NCBI RefSeq assembly: GCF_001703635.1
Contig: NZ_LQZT01000042.1
Location: 293,800-357,799, forward strand
Source of the DNA: Parahoeflea olei
GTDB lineage: Bacteria > Pseudomonadota > Alphaproteobacteria > Rhizobiales > Rhizobiaceae
Direction of reading: 5' to 3'
Length of the DNA stretch: 64,000 nt
Position numbers and translations under genes: made by a program
The notes under the pieces: generated by a model
What the model was told of the DNA's origin: nothing
What the model saw: the letters and a program-made list of their open reading frames with translations, nothing else
Databases searched by the model: none
Shown: positions 1 to 9,395 of the stretch, in pieces
Position numbering within the stretch: the stretch's first letter is position 1
Layout of the letters: the number at the start of each line of letters is the position of its first letter

Positions 1-334
1 CATGGTCGAGCGTACGGATCATGATCATGTCGACATAGCGCGACAGCACGCGCGCGGTGTCGGCGATGGTTTCGGCCCGGCCGAGCTGCATTTCGGTGCC
101 CGACAGGAACAGCGTTTCCCCGCCAAGCTGGCGCATGCCGACATCGAACGACACGCGCGTCCGGGTCGAGGGCTTTTCGAAGATCATCGCCAGCATCTTG
201 CCCGCCAGCGGTCGCTCGGGCGCGGCGGCCGTCTTGGCCGACCGGGCCGCGTCCATGATGGCGCGCAGGTCGGCCGCGCTGACCGCGGAGAGATCGAGAA
301 AGTGGTTGGTGCCGTCGGCTTTGGTCTGTGTCAT
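1..334 (-). CDS. argF: Ornithine carbamoyltransferase, N-terminal part (cut by window edge)
   Basis: This would transfer carbamoyl phosphate to ornithine, giving citrulline, in cytoplasmic arginine synthesis. Only the first 111 or so codons are inside the window. The translation begins MTQTKADGTNHFLDLS and contains the carbamoyl-phosphate-binding motif STRTRVSF (within EKPSTRTRVSF) followed by GGETLFLSG, both typical of the family. The start ATG overlaps the argD stop as ATGA at 331-334, so the two genes are translationally coupled in an argD-argF operon, an order common in Rhizobiales. The C-terminal domain lies beyond base 1. Identification is strong despite truncation. Confidence 0.9.
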   Translation of the reverse strand, partial: MTQTKADGTNHFLDLSAVSAADLRAIMDAARSAKTAAAPERPLAGKMLAMIFEKPSTRTRVSFDVGMRQLGGETLFLSGTEMQLGRAETIADTARVLSRYVDMIMIRTLDH

Positions 335-1536
335 TGCATCCGGTCCGTTTGGGTGTCCTTGCTGGACAGCATGTCGAGAGCCGCCTCGATCCTGGAAAGG
401 GCGTCGCGGGCTTCTTCCGCGGTAACGATCAGCGGCGGCAGCAGGCGCACCACATTGTCGCCAGCCGGCACGGCCAGAAGATGCTCGTTGCGCATGGCCA
501 TGACCAGATCCATGTTGGACTTGGCGCATTTGATGCCGAGCAGCAGCCCGGTGCCGCGAATGTCCTCGATCAGCGCCGGATAGCGGTCCTTGAGCGAGGC
601 CAGGCCCTGGCTGAGCACCAGGGCGATGTCGTTGACATGGGCCAGGAAACTGTCTTCGAGGATCACGTCGAGCACGGCATTGCCGACCGCCATGGCCAGC
701 GGATTGCCGCCATAGGTGGTGCCGTGGGTGCCGACCGTCATGCCGTCGGCCGCTTCCCGGGTCGAAAGGCAGGCGCCGAAGGGGAAACCGCCGCCGATGC
801 CCTTGGCGATCGCCATCAGGTCGGGCGTGATCCCGGCCCATTCATGGGCGAACAGCTTGCCGGTCCGGCCGACGCCGGACTGGACCTCGTCGAGAATGAG
901 CAGGATGCCCTGATCGTTGCAGAGTTCGCGCAGGGCGCGCAGGAATTCCTTGGGCAGCGGGCGCACACCGCCCTCCCCCTGAACGGGCTCGACCAGAATG
1001 GCCGCGGTCTCGTCGCTCACGGCCGCCTTGATCGCCTCGAGATCGCCGAACGGAACCTGGTCGAAGCCTTCGACCTTGGGGCCGAAGCCTTCGAGATACT
1101 TGGCCTGGCCGCCGGCGGCGATGGTCGCCAGCGTGCGGCCATGGAAGGCGCCTTCCATGGTAATGATGCGGAAGCGCTCGGGCTGGCCGTTGACATAGAA
1201 ATGGCGGCGCGCGGTCTTGATCGCGCATTCCAGCGCCTCGGCGCCGGAATTGGTGAAGAACACCTTGTCGGCGAAGGTGACGGCGGCCAAGCGTTCGGCC
1301 AGGCGCGTCTGGCCGGGAATTTCGTGAATGTTGGACAGATGCCACAGCTTTTCGGCCTGCCCCTTGAGCGCCTCGACGAGATGCGGATGGGCGTGGCCGA
1401 GCGAATTGACGGCAATGCCGGCTGCGAAATCGAGATAGCGTTCACCGCCCTGGGTCTCCAGCCATACGCCCTCACCGCGCTCGAACAGCATCGGCGCGCG
1501 GTTGTATGTGTCGTAAAGCGGCTTGGCGTCGGCCAT
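331..1536 (-). CDS. argD: Acetylornithine aminotransferase (PLP fold type I, class III)
   Basis: It interconverts N-acetylglutamate semialdehyde and N-acetylornithine using glutamate and PLP, the fourth step of arginine synthesis, in the cytoplasm. The 401-residue product has the usual length. Visible signatures are the phosphate-binding NSGAEAL (about residue 96), EGAFHGRT (about 128), the cofactor aspartate in DEVQSGVGRTG (about 216) and the Schiff-base lysine in MAIAKGIGGG (K245). A GGGGAG ribosome-binding site lies about 9 bases upstream of the ATG. It shares an ATGA overlap with argF. A terminator-like hairpin lies about 100 bases upstream in its leader. Such enzymes can also act as succinyldiaminopimelate transaminases. 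Confidence 0.93.
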   Translation of the reverse strand: MADAKPLYDTYNRAPMLFERGEGVWLETQGGERYLDFAAGIAVNSLGHAHPHLVEALKGQAEKLWHLSNIHEIPGQTRLAERLAAVTFADKVFFTNSGAEALECAIKTARRHFYVNGQPERFRIITMEGAFHGRTLATIAAGGQAKYLEGFGPKVEGFDQVPFGDLEAIKAAVSDETAAILVEPVQGEGGVRPLPKEFLRALRELCNDQGILLILDEVQSGVGRTGKLFAHEWAGITPDLMAIAKGIGGGFPFGACLSTREAADGMTVGTHGTTYGGNPLAMAVGNAVLDVILEDSFLAHVNDIALVLSQGLASLKDRYPALIEDIRGTGLLLGIKCAKSNMDLVMAMRNEHLLAVPAGDNVVRLLPPLIVTAEEARDALSRIEAALDMLSSKDTQTDRMQ

Positions 1537-1633
1537 ATGCCTGTCTCCCCAAGAATGAAACCGTCATCGGCGCGGCGGCCGAAGCGCGACGGTTGCAGTT
1601 AGACCCCGTCCAGCGGAAGTGTGCCGGAAAACC

Positions 1634-1659
1634 AAAAATGCCGCCCTTCAGGGGGCGGC
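1634..1659 (-). terminator. Hairpin plus T-run in the leader of argD
   Basis: On the minus strand a 7-bp perfect stem (GCCGCCC / GGGCGGC) with a six-base loop is followed by A and five Ts. It looks like an intrinsic terminator. It points towards argD and no minus-strand gene lies upstream of it (gcrA is divergent), so it would act inside the argD leader or stop antisense transcription. Function is inference. Confidence 0.45.
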
Positions 1660-1833
1660 GAGGGCACTATTTACATTTCGGCCTGACCTGTCAATGAGAC
1701 AAGCTGCTCCGGGCCTTTGCGCACCCGCCGCCCCCCTTCCCGGCAGGCTGCAACCGGGCCGCTGCGACCACCCCGCAAGCCCGCCCCGCGGCAGCGCCGC
1801 CGGCATCCGTAAGTTGGGGAAAACCGCAAAAAG

Positions 1834-1979
1834 GAATCACCTTGATTCGGCTGACTCTTGTCACGGAGTCAGGCGGACACTAGGTTAGGGACATGAAATA
1901 GACGTTCGCGGCGGACACTATTCACCTCACAGTAACCGAGCGTTTGAGTTCCGGTCGTCCGGGGCATGGTGAGGGATTC
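1834..1979 (+). promoter_or_regulatory. Cluster of GANTC (CcrM) sites upstream of gcrA
   Basis: Four GANTC sites fall within 37 bases (GAATC 1834, GATTC 1844, GACTC 1853, GAGTC 1866) and a fifth (GATTC) is at 1975. CcrM methylates GANTC in alphaproteobacteria, and GcrA, encoded just downstream, acts at promoters carrying these sites. A 10-base direct repeat GCGGACACTA occurs at about 1873 and 1911. The whole argD-gcrA spacer (1537-2016, 480 bases) otherwise holds no gene that I can support. Methylation-dependent control of gcrA is inference. Confidence 0.6.
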
Positions 1980-2016
1980 TGCCGTCCCGGAATGCGGGAC
2001 ACAGGGAGACTATGGC

Positions 2017-2544
2017 ATGAACTGGACTGACGAAAGGGTCGAAAGGCTCAAGAAACTCTGGGCGGACGGGCTCAGTGCAAGCCAGATCGCGGCACAGCTT
2101 GGCGGCGTGAGCCGCAACGCGGTGATCTGCAAGGTGCACAGGCTCAACCTCCCCGGCCGCGCCAAGAGCGGCGGACAGGCCTCCGTTCGCACCAAGCGCA
2201 CCACCACCGCACCGCGCGCCCCCGCCTATGCCGGTCGCACGGCGACGCAGACGACGACCCGCACCGTGAGCCGGTCGAGCGGCAGCGCGCAGCTCAAGCA
2301 GGATCTCGACGTGGTCGCGGTCGAGGATGTCGATACCCGCCCGATCGAGGACGTGGTGGTGCCGATCTCGCGCCGGCTGACGCTGGTGGAACTGTCGGAG
2401 CGGACCTGCAAATGGCCGATCGGCGACCCGCTGCAGGAAGGCTTCCATTTCTGCGGCAACGATTCCGGCGAAGCCTCGCCCTATTGCGGCTATCACGCCA
2501 AGCTGGCGTTCCAGCCCACCAACGAGCGCAAGCGCGCCCGCTGA
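2017..2544 (+). CDS. gcrA: Cell-cycle regulator GcrA
   Basis: GcrA is an alphaproteobacterial transcription cofactor that binds sigma70-RNA polymerase and promotes transcription at CcrM-methylated GANTC promoters. The 175-residue product starts MNWTDERVERLKKLWADGLSAS, the hallmark N-terminal HTH, and continues with SRNAVICKVHRL. After a low-complexity Thr/Arg/Ser linker (about residues 50-90), the C-terminal sigma-binding part shows TCKWPIGDP, FHFCG and SPYCGYHAKLA. I place the start at 2017, after AGGGAGA (2003-2009), because family members begin MNWT; an in-frame ATG at 1966 has no homologous extension. Its own promoter region is rich in GANTC. Confidence 0.95.
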   Translation: MNWTDERVERLKKLWADGLSASQIAAQLGGVSRNAVICKVHRLNLPGRAKSGGQASVRTKRTTTAPRAPAYAGRTATQTTTRTVSRSSGSAQLKQDLDVVAVEDVDTRPIEDVVVPISRRLTLVELSERTCKWPIGDPLQEGFHFCGNDSGEASPYCGYHAKLAFQPTNERKRAR

Positions 2545-2642
2545 CCCTGGCCCTCACGGCGCGCACGGGCCGGCAGCGCTTCGACGCTTTTGACCGCCGT
2601 GGCGCCTGCCTGTGCCGCCCCCCTTGCCGAAAGCCGGTTCCG

Positions 2643-2960
2643 ATGCGCCAGATCCCGATTGCCGTTGCCACCCTGATTGCCATCTCGGCGCCCGCAGCTG
2701 CATCTTCGGACGACGCCTGGGCGGAATTTGCGGAGAAGGTTCGCGTCGCCTGTCTCGAAGCCGCCGCGCCGATGCTCGAGACCGCGGAAGCCGTGGTCGA
2801 TCCCTTCGGGTCCGAGAGCTTCGGCCTGGCGGTGCTGACCGGACGGGTCAAGGGCGCGGACGCCACGGCAAGCTATATCTGCATCATGGACAAGCAGACC
2901 GGAGCTGTCGAACTCGGCAGCGAACTTCCCTCCGAGGTCCTTTCCGTCACCGTGCAGTGA
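2643..2960 (+). CDS. Small exported protein of unknown function
   Basis: I do not recognise a named family. The 105-residue product starts with a signal peptide (MRQIPIAVATLIAISAPAAASS, cleavage probably near residue 21), leaving a mature domain of about 84 residues with two cysteines (in RVACLEAA and YICIMD) that could form a disulfide. The start at 2643 is chosen because it begins the signal sequence; the frame is open further upstream inside gcrA without similarity to anything. It follows gcrA by 98 bases on the same strand and may be cotranscribed. A periplasmic location is inferred. Confidence 0.65.
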   Translation: MRQIPIAVATLIAISAPAAASSDDAWAEFAEKVRVACLEAAAPMLETAEAVVDPFGSESFGLAVLTGRVKGADATASYICIMDKQTGAVELGSELPSEVLSVTVQ

Positions 2961-3014
2961 TGGAGACAGCCCCTGCGGGGCTCACGCAGCCGCGGCGTGG
3001 CTTGAAGGCGGCAG

Positions 3015-3704
3015 TCAGCTCTCGATCGAATAGCCGGCGCCGCGCACGGTGCGGATGATGTCGCGCATGCCGGACAGATTGACAGCCTTGCGCAGTCGCC
3101 CGACATGGACGTCGACGGTGCGCTCGTCGACATAGACGTCATGCCCCCAGACGCCATCGAGCAGCTGCGCGCGCGAATAGACGCGGCTTGGCGAACTCAT
3201 CAGATATTCGAGCAGACGGAACTCGGTGGGGCCGAGCTTGACGTCGCGGCCGCGCCGGCGCACCCGGTGGGTCTCGCGGTCGAGCTCGACATCGCCGACC
3301 TTGAGAATACTCGAAATCACCTCCGGCCGGGCCCGGCGCAGCATGGCGCGCACGCGGGCAAGCAGCTCGGGCGTGGAGAACGGCTTGACCACGTAATCGT
3401 CAGCCCCGGTGGCAAGCCCCCGGACCCGTTCGCTCTCCTCGCCGCGGGCCGTCAGCATGATGATCGGCAGCCGCTCGGTCTCGGGCCGGGCGCGCAGCCG
3501 ACGGCACAGTTCGATGCCGGAAATGCCGGGAAGCATCCAGTCGAGGATCAGGAGATCGGGAACCCGCTCCTGCAGGCGGATTTCGGCCTCGTCACCGCGC
3601 AACACGGTATCGACCTCATAGCCTTCGGCCTCGAGATTGTAGCGCAGGAGAACGGACAGTGCTTCCTCGTCCTCCACAACGGTTATACGGGGGCTCATTG
3701 CCAT
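3015..3704 (-). CDS. phoB: Phosphate response regulator PhoB (OmpR family)
   Basis: PhoB is phosphorylated by PhoR under phosphate limitation and binds Pho boxes to activate pst and other phosphate genes. The 229-residue product has an N-terminal receiver with the acceptor aspartate in LLILDWMLPG (about residue 54), the conserved lysine in DYVVKPFSTPELLAR, and a C-terminal winged helix ending in VDVHVGRLRKAV. The start at 3704 follows a GAGGTAG ribosome-binding site. It is the last gene of the minus-strand phoR-pstSCAB-phoU-phoB series, 22 bases after phoU, the arrangement usual in rhizobia. Confidence 0.95.
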   Translation of the reverse strand: MAMSPRITVVEDEEALSVLLRYNLEAEGYEVDTVLRGDEAEIRLQERVPDLLILDWMLPGISGIELCRRLRARPETERLPIIMLTARGEESERVRGLATGADDYVVKPFSTPELLARVRAMLRRARPEVISSILKVGDVELDRETHRVRRRGRDVKLGPTEFRLLEYLMSSPSRVYSRAQLLDGVWGHDVYVDERTVDVHVGRLRKAVNLSGMRDIIRTVRGAGYSIES

Positions 3705-3726
3705 GGCTTGCTACCTCATGCGCTCC

Positions 3727-4449
3727 TTACGCCGCCCCGGGAGGGGGCGCGATCATGCTGGCCGTCTCGTCGTCCTTCGGCCGCTCGGCCGCGAGCTGCT
3801 CGCCGGTGGCGACGTAATAGACCGTCTCCGCGATGTTGGTGGCATGGTCGCCGATGCGCTCGATGTTCTTGGCGCAGAACAGCAGATGCGTGCAGGCGGT
3901 GATGTTGCGCGGGTCTTCCATCATGTAGGTCAGCAATTCGCGGAACAGCGAGGTGTAGATCGCGTCGATCTCCTCGTCCCGTTCGCGGATCGAATTGGCC
4001 AGCGTCGGTGAGCGCGTGGCGAAGGCGTCGAGCACTTCCTTGAGCTGGGTCAGGGCCAGTTCGGCCAGATGCTCGAGCCCGCGCACCAGTTTGCGCGGCT
4101 GCGCCATGGTATGGACCGCGATCACCCGCTTGGCGATGTTCTTGCCGAGATCGCCCACGCGCTCGAGATCGGAGGCAATCCGGATCGAGCCGATGATCTC
4201 GCGCAGGTCGGAGGCCATCGGCTGGCGCTTGGCGATGATGATCACGGCCTTGTCGTAGACTTCACGCTCGCCATTGTCGAGCAGCAGGTCCTCGGAGATG
4301 ACGCGCTGGGCGGAGGCGGTGTCGGCGTTGACGAGCGCCGCGACCGCATCCGCAACCATGCGTTCGGCGATGCCGCCCATTTCCGACAGGCGCCGGACGA
4401 GGAAGCGGAGTTCGTCATCATAGGAGGTGACGGTATGGGCTTCGGGCAT
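3727..4449 (-). CDS. phoU: Phosphate transport regulator PhoU
   Basis: PhoU links Pst transporter activity to PhoR, damping Pho signalling when phosphate is plentiful; it is cytoplasmic and membrane-associated. The 240-residue product is all-helical with two repeated PhoU three-helix units, seen as SDLERVGDLGKNIAKR and IERIGDHATNIAETV, each carrying the metal-binding ExxxD pattern. I prefer the ATG at 4449 (MPEAHTVTSY) because AAGGAT lies about 7 bases upstream; an upstream in-frame TTG at 4464 would overlap that site. It lies 46 bases downstream of pstB. Confidence 0.95.
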   Translation of the reverse strand: MPEAHTVTSYDDELRFLVRRLSEMGGIAERMVADAVAALVNADTASAQRVISEDLLLDNGEREVYDKAVIIIAKRQPMASDLREIIGSIRIASDLERVGDLGKNIAKRVIAVHTMAQPRKLVRGLEHLAELALTQLKEVLDAFATRSPTLANSIRERDEEIDAIYTSLFRELLTYMMEDPRNITACTHLLFCAKNIERIGDHATNIAETVYYVATGEQLAAERPKDDETASMIAPPPGAA

Positions 4450-4495
4450 TTTAAGATCCTTCAAACCTGAATTGGGGATGCGAGGGGCGGTCGCA

Positions 4496-5311
<816 letters not shown>

Positions 5312-5375
5312 CTCCGTCTTCCCTTCGTCAATCTAGCACAGTCAGGGTCTGGGTGGTTGTGTCCTTGTCCTGCGG

Positions 5376-6712
5376 CTACCAGCGACGCTCGAAGCGACGG
5401 CGCAACAGGATGGCGATGGCGTTCATAATGACAAGGAAAATCAGAAGAACGATGATGGCGCCCGACGCACGCTCGACAAAGGCCGGGTCGCCGCGCTGGG
5501 TCCAGTTGTAGACCTGCACCGGCAGCGCCGAAGCCGGATCGAAGAAGCCTTCGGGCGGCGCGCCCGGGTATTCCCGCACGAAGGCCACCATGCCGATCAG
5601 CAAGAGCGGCGCGGTTTCGCCGAGCGCCTGGGCCAGGCCGATGATGGTGCCGGTGAGGATGCCCGGCGCGGCGAGCGGCAGGATGTGGTGGAAGATCGCC
5701 TGCATCTTCGAGGCGCCGATGCCGAGCGCGGCGTCGTTGATCGAGGGCGGCACCGCCTTGAGTGCCGCGCGCGTGGCGATGATGATGGTGGGCAGCGTCA
5801 TCAGCGTGAGCACGAGCCCGCCGACCACCGGCGCCGACTGCGGCAGGCCGACGAAATTGATGAAGATCGCCAGGCCCAGGATACCGAACACGATCGAGGG
5901 GACCGCGGCGAGATTGGCGATATTGACCTCGATCAGGTCGGTCCAGCGGTTCTGCGGCGCGAATTCCTCGAGATAGATCGAGGCGGCGACGCCGATCGGC
6001 AGCGACAGCACCAGCACGATCACCATCATGTAGGCCGAACCGAGGATGGCGACGCCGAGGCCTGCGGCTTCCGGCCGCGTGTCGGAGGCGTCGGGCGCGG
6101 TGAAGAAATTCCAGTTGAACTGCTGGCGCAGGATGCCCGCCCTCTTGAGCGCGTCGGCAAGCCTGAGCTGGCCCGGCGTGACATTGCTGTCGAGCTCGGC
6201 CGAAGCCATGGTGACGCGGCCCTTGTAGTAGCCGTCGATGCGCCCGGAGGCCAGGAGACCGTGGAACCGATCCTGTCGGGGTTCGCGAGCACGTAGCGGC
6301 GCAACTCGCCCGGCGCTTCCTGCGAGATCAGCTTGAAGGCGTCGCCTGCGCTCACGCCGTCGATCGAAATCCCGGCCGAGGCAAGCTTCTCCGTCATCGC
6401 CGCCTTGATCAGCGGCTGCAGCGTGAAGGTGGTGATCTTCTCGATGTCCTGCGGAGCGCGGTTGCCGTTCTTGTCGAGCTTGGCGGCATCGAGCGCGATG
6501 TCGAGCGAGATATAGGTCTGGCTGAAGGACGACAGGCCGTTCGACAGGATCGAGGTCATGAGCCCGACCAGCGCGAGAATTCCGAACACGACGGCGGCGA
6601 GGCCCAGCATGCGGAACCGGCGTTCGGCTGCCTGGCGCTTGCGGGTGCGCGCGCCGACCCTGAGAAGCGATCTGGCTTCCAGGCCGGCCGCGTTGGCGGT
6701 GACGTCGGTCAT
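5376..6712 (-). pseudogene. pstA: Phosphate ABC transporter permease PstA, interrupted by an apparent frameshift
   Basis: PstA forms the phosphate channel with PstC. Two frames each encode part of one PstA. The first runs from the ATG at 6712 (MTDVTANAAGLEARSL), through transmembrane helix 1, to NPDRIGSTV at about 6257. The second resumes at 6254 with LASGRIDGYYKGRVT and runs to the stop at 5376, including the permease EAA-type loop and the remaining helices. Only two bases separate the last V codon and the L codon, so the reading frame breaks. The combined length (about 444 residues) matches rhizobial PstA. The start overlaps the pstC stop (ATGA). A sequencing error, a real mutation or recoding are all possible; flanking pst genes are intact. 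Confidence 0.85.
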
Positions 6713-8169
6713 TCGTACTGCTCCCGGTATTTGCGCACGATGTAGAGCGCGACAATGTTGAGCGCGAGGGTAAAGACGAACAGCGTCAGCCCGAGCGCGA
6801 AGGCCACGAGGGTCTCGGGGCTTGCGAATTCGGTGTCGCCGGTGAGCTGGCTCACGATCTTGACGGTGACGGTGGTCATGGCCTCGAACGGATTGAGATC
6901 GAGCCTGGCCGCTGCGCCGGCCCCCATCACCACGATCATGGTTTCGCCGATGGCGCGGCTGGCGGCCAGCAGGAAGGCGCCGACGATGCCGGGCAGCGCG
7001 GCGGGCAGGATCACCTGCTTGATGGTTTCCGACTGGGTGGCGCCAAGCCCGTAGGAGCCGTCGCGCATGGATTGCGGAACCGCGTTGATGATGTCGTCCG
7101 ACAGCGAGGAAATGAACGGGATCAGCATGATCCCCATCACCAGGCCGGCCGTCATCACCGAGGAGGAAGAGCTGCCGAGCCCGAGCGGCTGCGCGATCCA
7201 GTCGCGCAGGAACGGCCCCACCGTGATCAGGGCGAACAGACCGTAGACGATGGTGGGGATGCCCGCGAGCACCTCGATCGCCGGCTTGGCGAAGCTGCGC
7301 AGCGTGCCGCCGGCATATTCGGCGAGGTAGATGGCGATCATCAGGCCGATCGGCACCGCCACGAGAAGCGCGACAAAGGAGACATAGAGCGTGCCCCACA
7401 ACAGCGGCAGGAAGCCGAGATCGGATCCGCCGCGGAACTGCGGGTTCCAGGTGGTGGACAAGAAGAACTTGCTCGCCGGGTACATCTTGAAGAAGGAGAT
7501 CGATTCAAACAGCAGCGAGCCGACGATGCCGACCGTGGTGAGGATCGCGACCAGCGACGAGCCCATCAGCAGGGCGGTGACGAAGGTCTCGCTGACATTG
7601 CGGGCACGCAGGCTCGGGCTGATGCGCGCCCAGGACCAGAGCGCGAAGCCGAGTGCCACAACCAGCACCGCGATGTCGCGGGCGAGCGTCGCGGCCGTGT
7701 CGATGTCGCGATAGGCCTTGGCCGCCTTGAAAACCACCGGCGAGACATCGGACCCGAGCGCCACGCCGACAGTGGCGAGCCGCGTGCGCACATTGGTCAG
7801 GTCCGCGCGCATGTCGCTCAGGTCGGCTTCGCTGACGCCGCCCTGTGCCGCGAGAAGCCCGAGACCGTCGGCGATGCGGCGCACATCGACCATCACCAGG
7901 CTCTTTGCCCCGCCCGCAGGCACCGACGCCTCCGGGATCATGTCCGAGATGCTGTTTTCGATCACCACCGGCTGCAGGAACAGCCAGGCCGCCAGCAGGA
8001 ACAGCGCCGGCACGGCGGTGAACAGGGCTACCGACTGGCCGTAGTAACCAACCAGCGAATGCAGTTTCCGGCCGTCCCGCTCCGATGTCTTCAGGGCGCG
8101 CTGCCGGCCCATGAAATAGCCGATCGCGGCCAACCCGAGCACGATGAGTACGAGAATGCCCAGTGTCAT
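6709..8169 (-). CDS. pstC: Phosphate ABC transporter permease PstC
   Basis: PstC is the second permease of the high-affinity phosphate importer in the inner membrane. The 486-residue product is longer than E. coli PstC because of an N-terminal extension with two membrane segments (about residues 1-20 and 45-70) and a soluble stretch up to about residue 175. This long form is usual in alphaproteobacteria. The permease domain has the typical loop GLGATQSETIKQVILPAALPG and the motif ASRAIGETMIVVM. The stop overlaps the pstA start. An 82-base spacer following pstS contains a strong hairpin at 8237-8259. Confidence 0.95.
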   Translation of the reverse strand: MTLGILVLIVLGLAAIGYFMGRQRALKTSERDGRKLHSLVGYYGQSVALFTAVPALFLLAAWLFLQPVVIENSISDMIPEASVPAGGAKSLVMVDVRRIADGLGLLAAQGGVSEADLSDMRADLTNVRTRLATVGVALGSDVSPVVFKAAKAYRDIDTAATLARDIAVLVVALGFALWSWARISPSLRARNVSETFVTALLMGSSLVAILTTVGIVGSLLFESISFFKMYPASKFFLSTTWNPQFRGGSDLGFLPLLWGTLYVSFVALLVAVPIGLMIAIYLAEYAGGTLRSFAKPAIEVLAGIPTIVYGLFALITVGPFLRDWIAQPLGLGSSSSSVMTAGLVMGIMLIPFISSLSDDIINAVPQSMRDGSYGLGATQSETIKQVILPAALPGIVGAFLLAASRAIGETMIVVMGAGAAARLDLNPFEAMTTVTVKIVSQLTGDTEFASPETLVAFALGLTLFVFTLALNIVALYIVRKYREQYE

Positions 8170-8236
8170 GTCATAGTCGCCTGGCTGAGGTGAAGGGCAT
8201 GCCGTCGAAAACGGGCGACCCTGCCATGGAAAGACT

Positions 8237-8259
8237 GGGGCGGCGCCTGGCGCCGCCCC
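8237..8259 (-). terminator. Stem-loop between pstS and pstC
   Basis: A perfect 10-bp GC-rich inverted repeat (GGGGCGGCGC / GCGCCGCCCC) with a 3-base loop lies in the pstS-pstC spacer. The trailing sequence on the minus strand has only a short T-run (AGTCTTTCC). Such intercistronic hairpins are known to leave pstS mRNA more abundant than the downstream permease mRNA, through partial termination or 3' end protection. That role here is inferred. Confidence 0.6.
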
Positions 8260-8275
8260 TCGATCGCGGTGAGGA

Positions 8276-9304
8276 TCAGTTCAGCGGGCCCATCGGGGTC
8301 CGGTTCTTGACCATTTCCTGGGTCTTGGCGAGTTCCGGATCGGAGACCAGGCCATAGGCGGCCAGCGGACCGTCGGGACCGGCGATTTCGTCGGACACGA
8401 AGAACTCGATGTATTCCTGCAGGCCCGGGATCACGTCGAGATGCGCGTTCTTGACGTAGAAGTAGAGCGGACGCGAGACCGGATACTCGCCCGAGGCGAT
8501 GGTTTCGGTCGAGGGCGTCACGCCCGACATGGTGCCCACGCGCAGCTTGTCGGTGTTGTTTTCGTAGAACGAGAGGCCGAACACGCCGATGGCGTTCTTG
8601 TTGGCGTCGATGCGGGCCAGCGTTTCGGTGTAGTCGCCGTCGATGTCGACCGACACGCCGTCGGTGCGCAGCGCGGTGCAGCCCTTGGCCTTCTCGTCGC
8701 CTGCAGCCTTGAAGGCTTCGGCAGCGCCGGTGGCTTCGCAGCCGGCTTCGAGAACCTTCACGTCGAAGACTTCACGGGTGCCGTGCTTGGTGCCGGGGAT
8801 GAAGGCGAGGATGTCCTGGGCGGGGAGATCCGGGTTGACGTCGGCCCAGGTCTTGGCGGTGTTGTCGACCAACTGACCGTCCTTGACCACCTTGGCGGCC
8901 AGCGCGTTGTACCAGTCGGCCGGGGTGAAGGCGAATTCGGCGCCGTTGATGTCGGAGGCAAACACGATGCCGTCATAACCGATCCGCACTTCCTGGATTT
9001 CGGTCACGCCGTTCTGCGCGCACAGGTCGATATCGGACTGCTTGATGCGCGACGACGAGTTGGCGATGTCGATGGTGTTTTCACCCACGCCCTCGCACAG
9101 CTTCTTGCGGCCGGCGCCCGAACCGCCCGATTCGACGACCGGGGTGGGGTAGCTGAAGTTTTCGCCGAAGGCTTCGGCAACGATCGAGGCATAGGGCAGA
9201 ACCGTGGAGGAACCGGCGATCTGGATCTGGTCGCGGGCAACGGCAGCGCCGGCGAAGGTGGTGGAAGCCACCAGTGCGGCTGCAGCGAATTTGAGTGCGG
9301 TCAT
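8276..9304 (-). CDS. pstS: Periplasmic phosphate-binding protein PstS
   Basis: PstS captures phosphate in the periplasm and delivers it to PstC/PstA. The 342-residue product has a Sec signal peptide (about residues 1-23, ending AGAAVA-RD) and the family phosphate-binding segments IQIAGSSTVLPYA, SGGSGAGRK and IDIANSSSRIKQ. The C-terminal half (YPVSRPLYFYVK, FFVSDE) is also typical. It is the first pst gene, preceded by tandem Pho boxes at 9396-9435, so it should be induced by PhoB when phosphate is scarce. Confidence 0.96.
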   Translation of the reverse strand: MTALKFAAAALVASTTFAGAAVARDQIQIAGSSTVLPYASIVAEAFGENFSYPTPVVESGGSGAGRKKLCEGVGENTIDIANSSSRIKQSDIDLCAQNGVTEIQEVRIGYDGIVFASDINGAEFAFTPADWYNALAAKVVKDGQLVDNTAKTWADVNPDLPAQDILAFIPGTKHGTREVFDVKVLEAGCEATGAAEAFKAAGDEKAKGCTALRTDGVSVDIDGDYTETLARIDANKNAIGVFGLSFYENNTDKLRVGTMSGVTPSTETIASGEYPVSRPLYFYVKNAHLDVIPGLQEYIEFFVSDEIAGPDGPLAAYGLVSDPELAKTQEMVKNRTPMGPLN

Positions 9305-9395
9305 GGATATCTCCCGTCATGGGTCAGGGTGGCAAGGCCCTGTGACAGGGCCTTCGTGTCAGCCATCTAAGGCTGCCCCTTTCTAGGCCCTTCGA

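Noticed and set aside
7072..8193. A long plus-strand frame opposite pstC
   Set aside because: Charged, repetitive antisense translation with no recognisable fold; pstC on the minus strand is certain.
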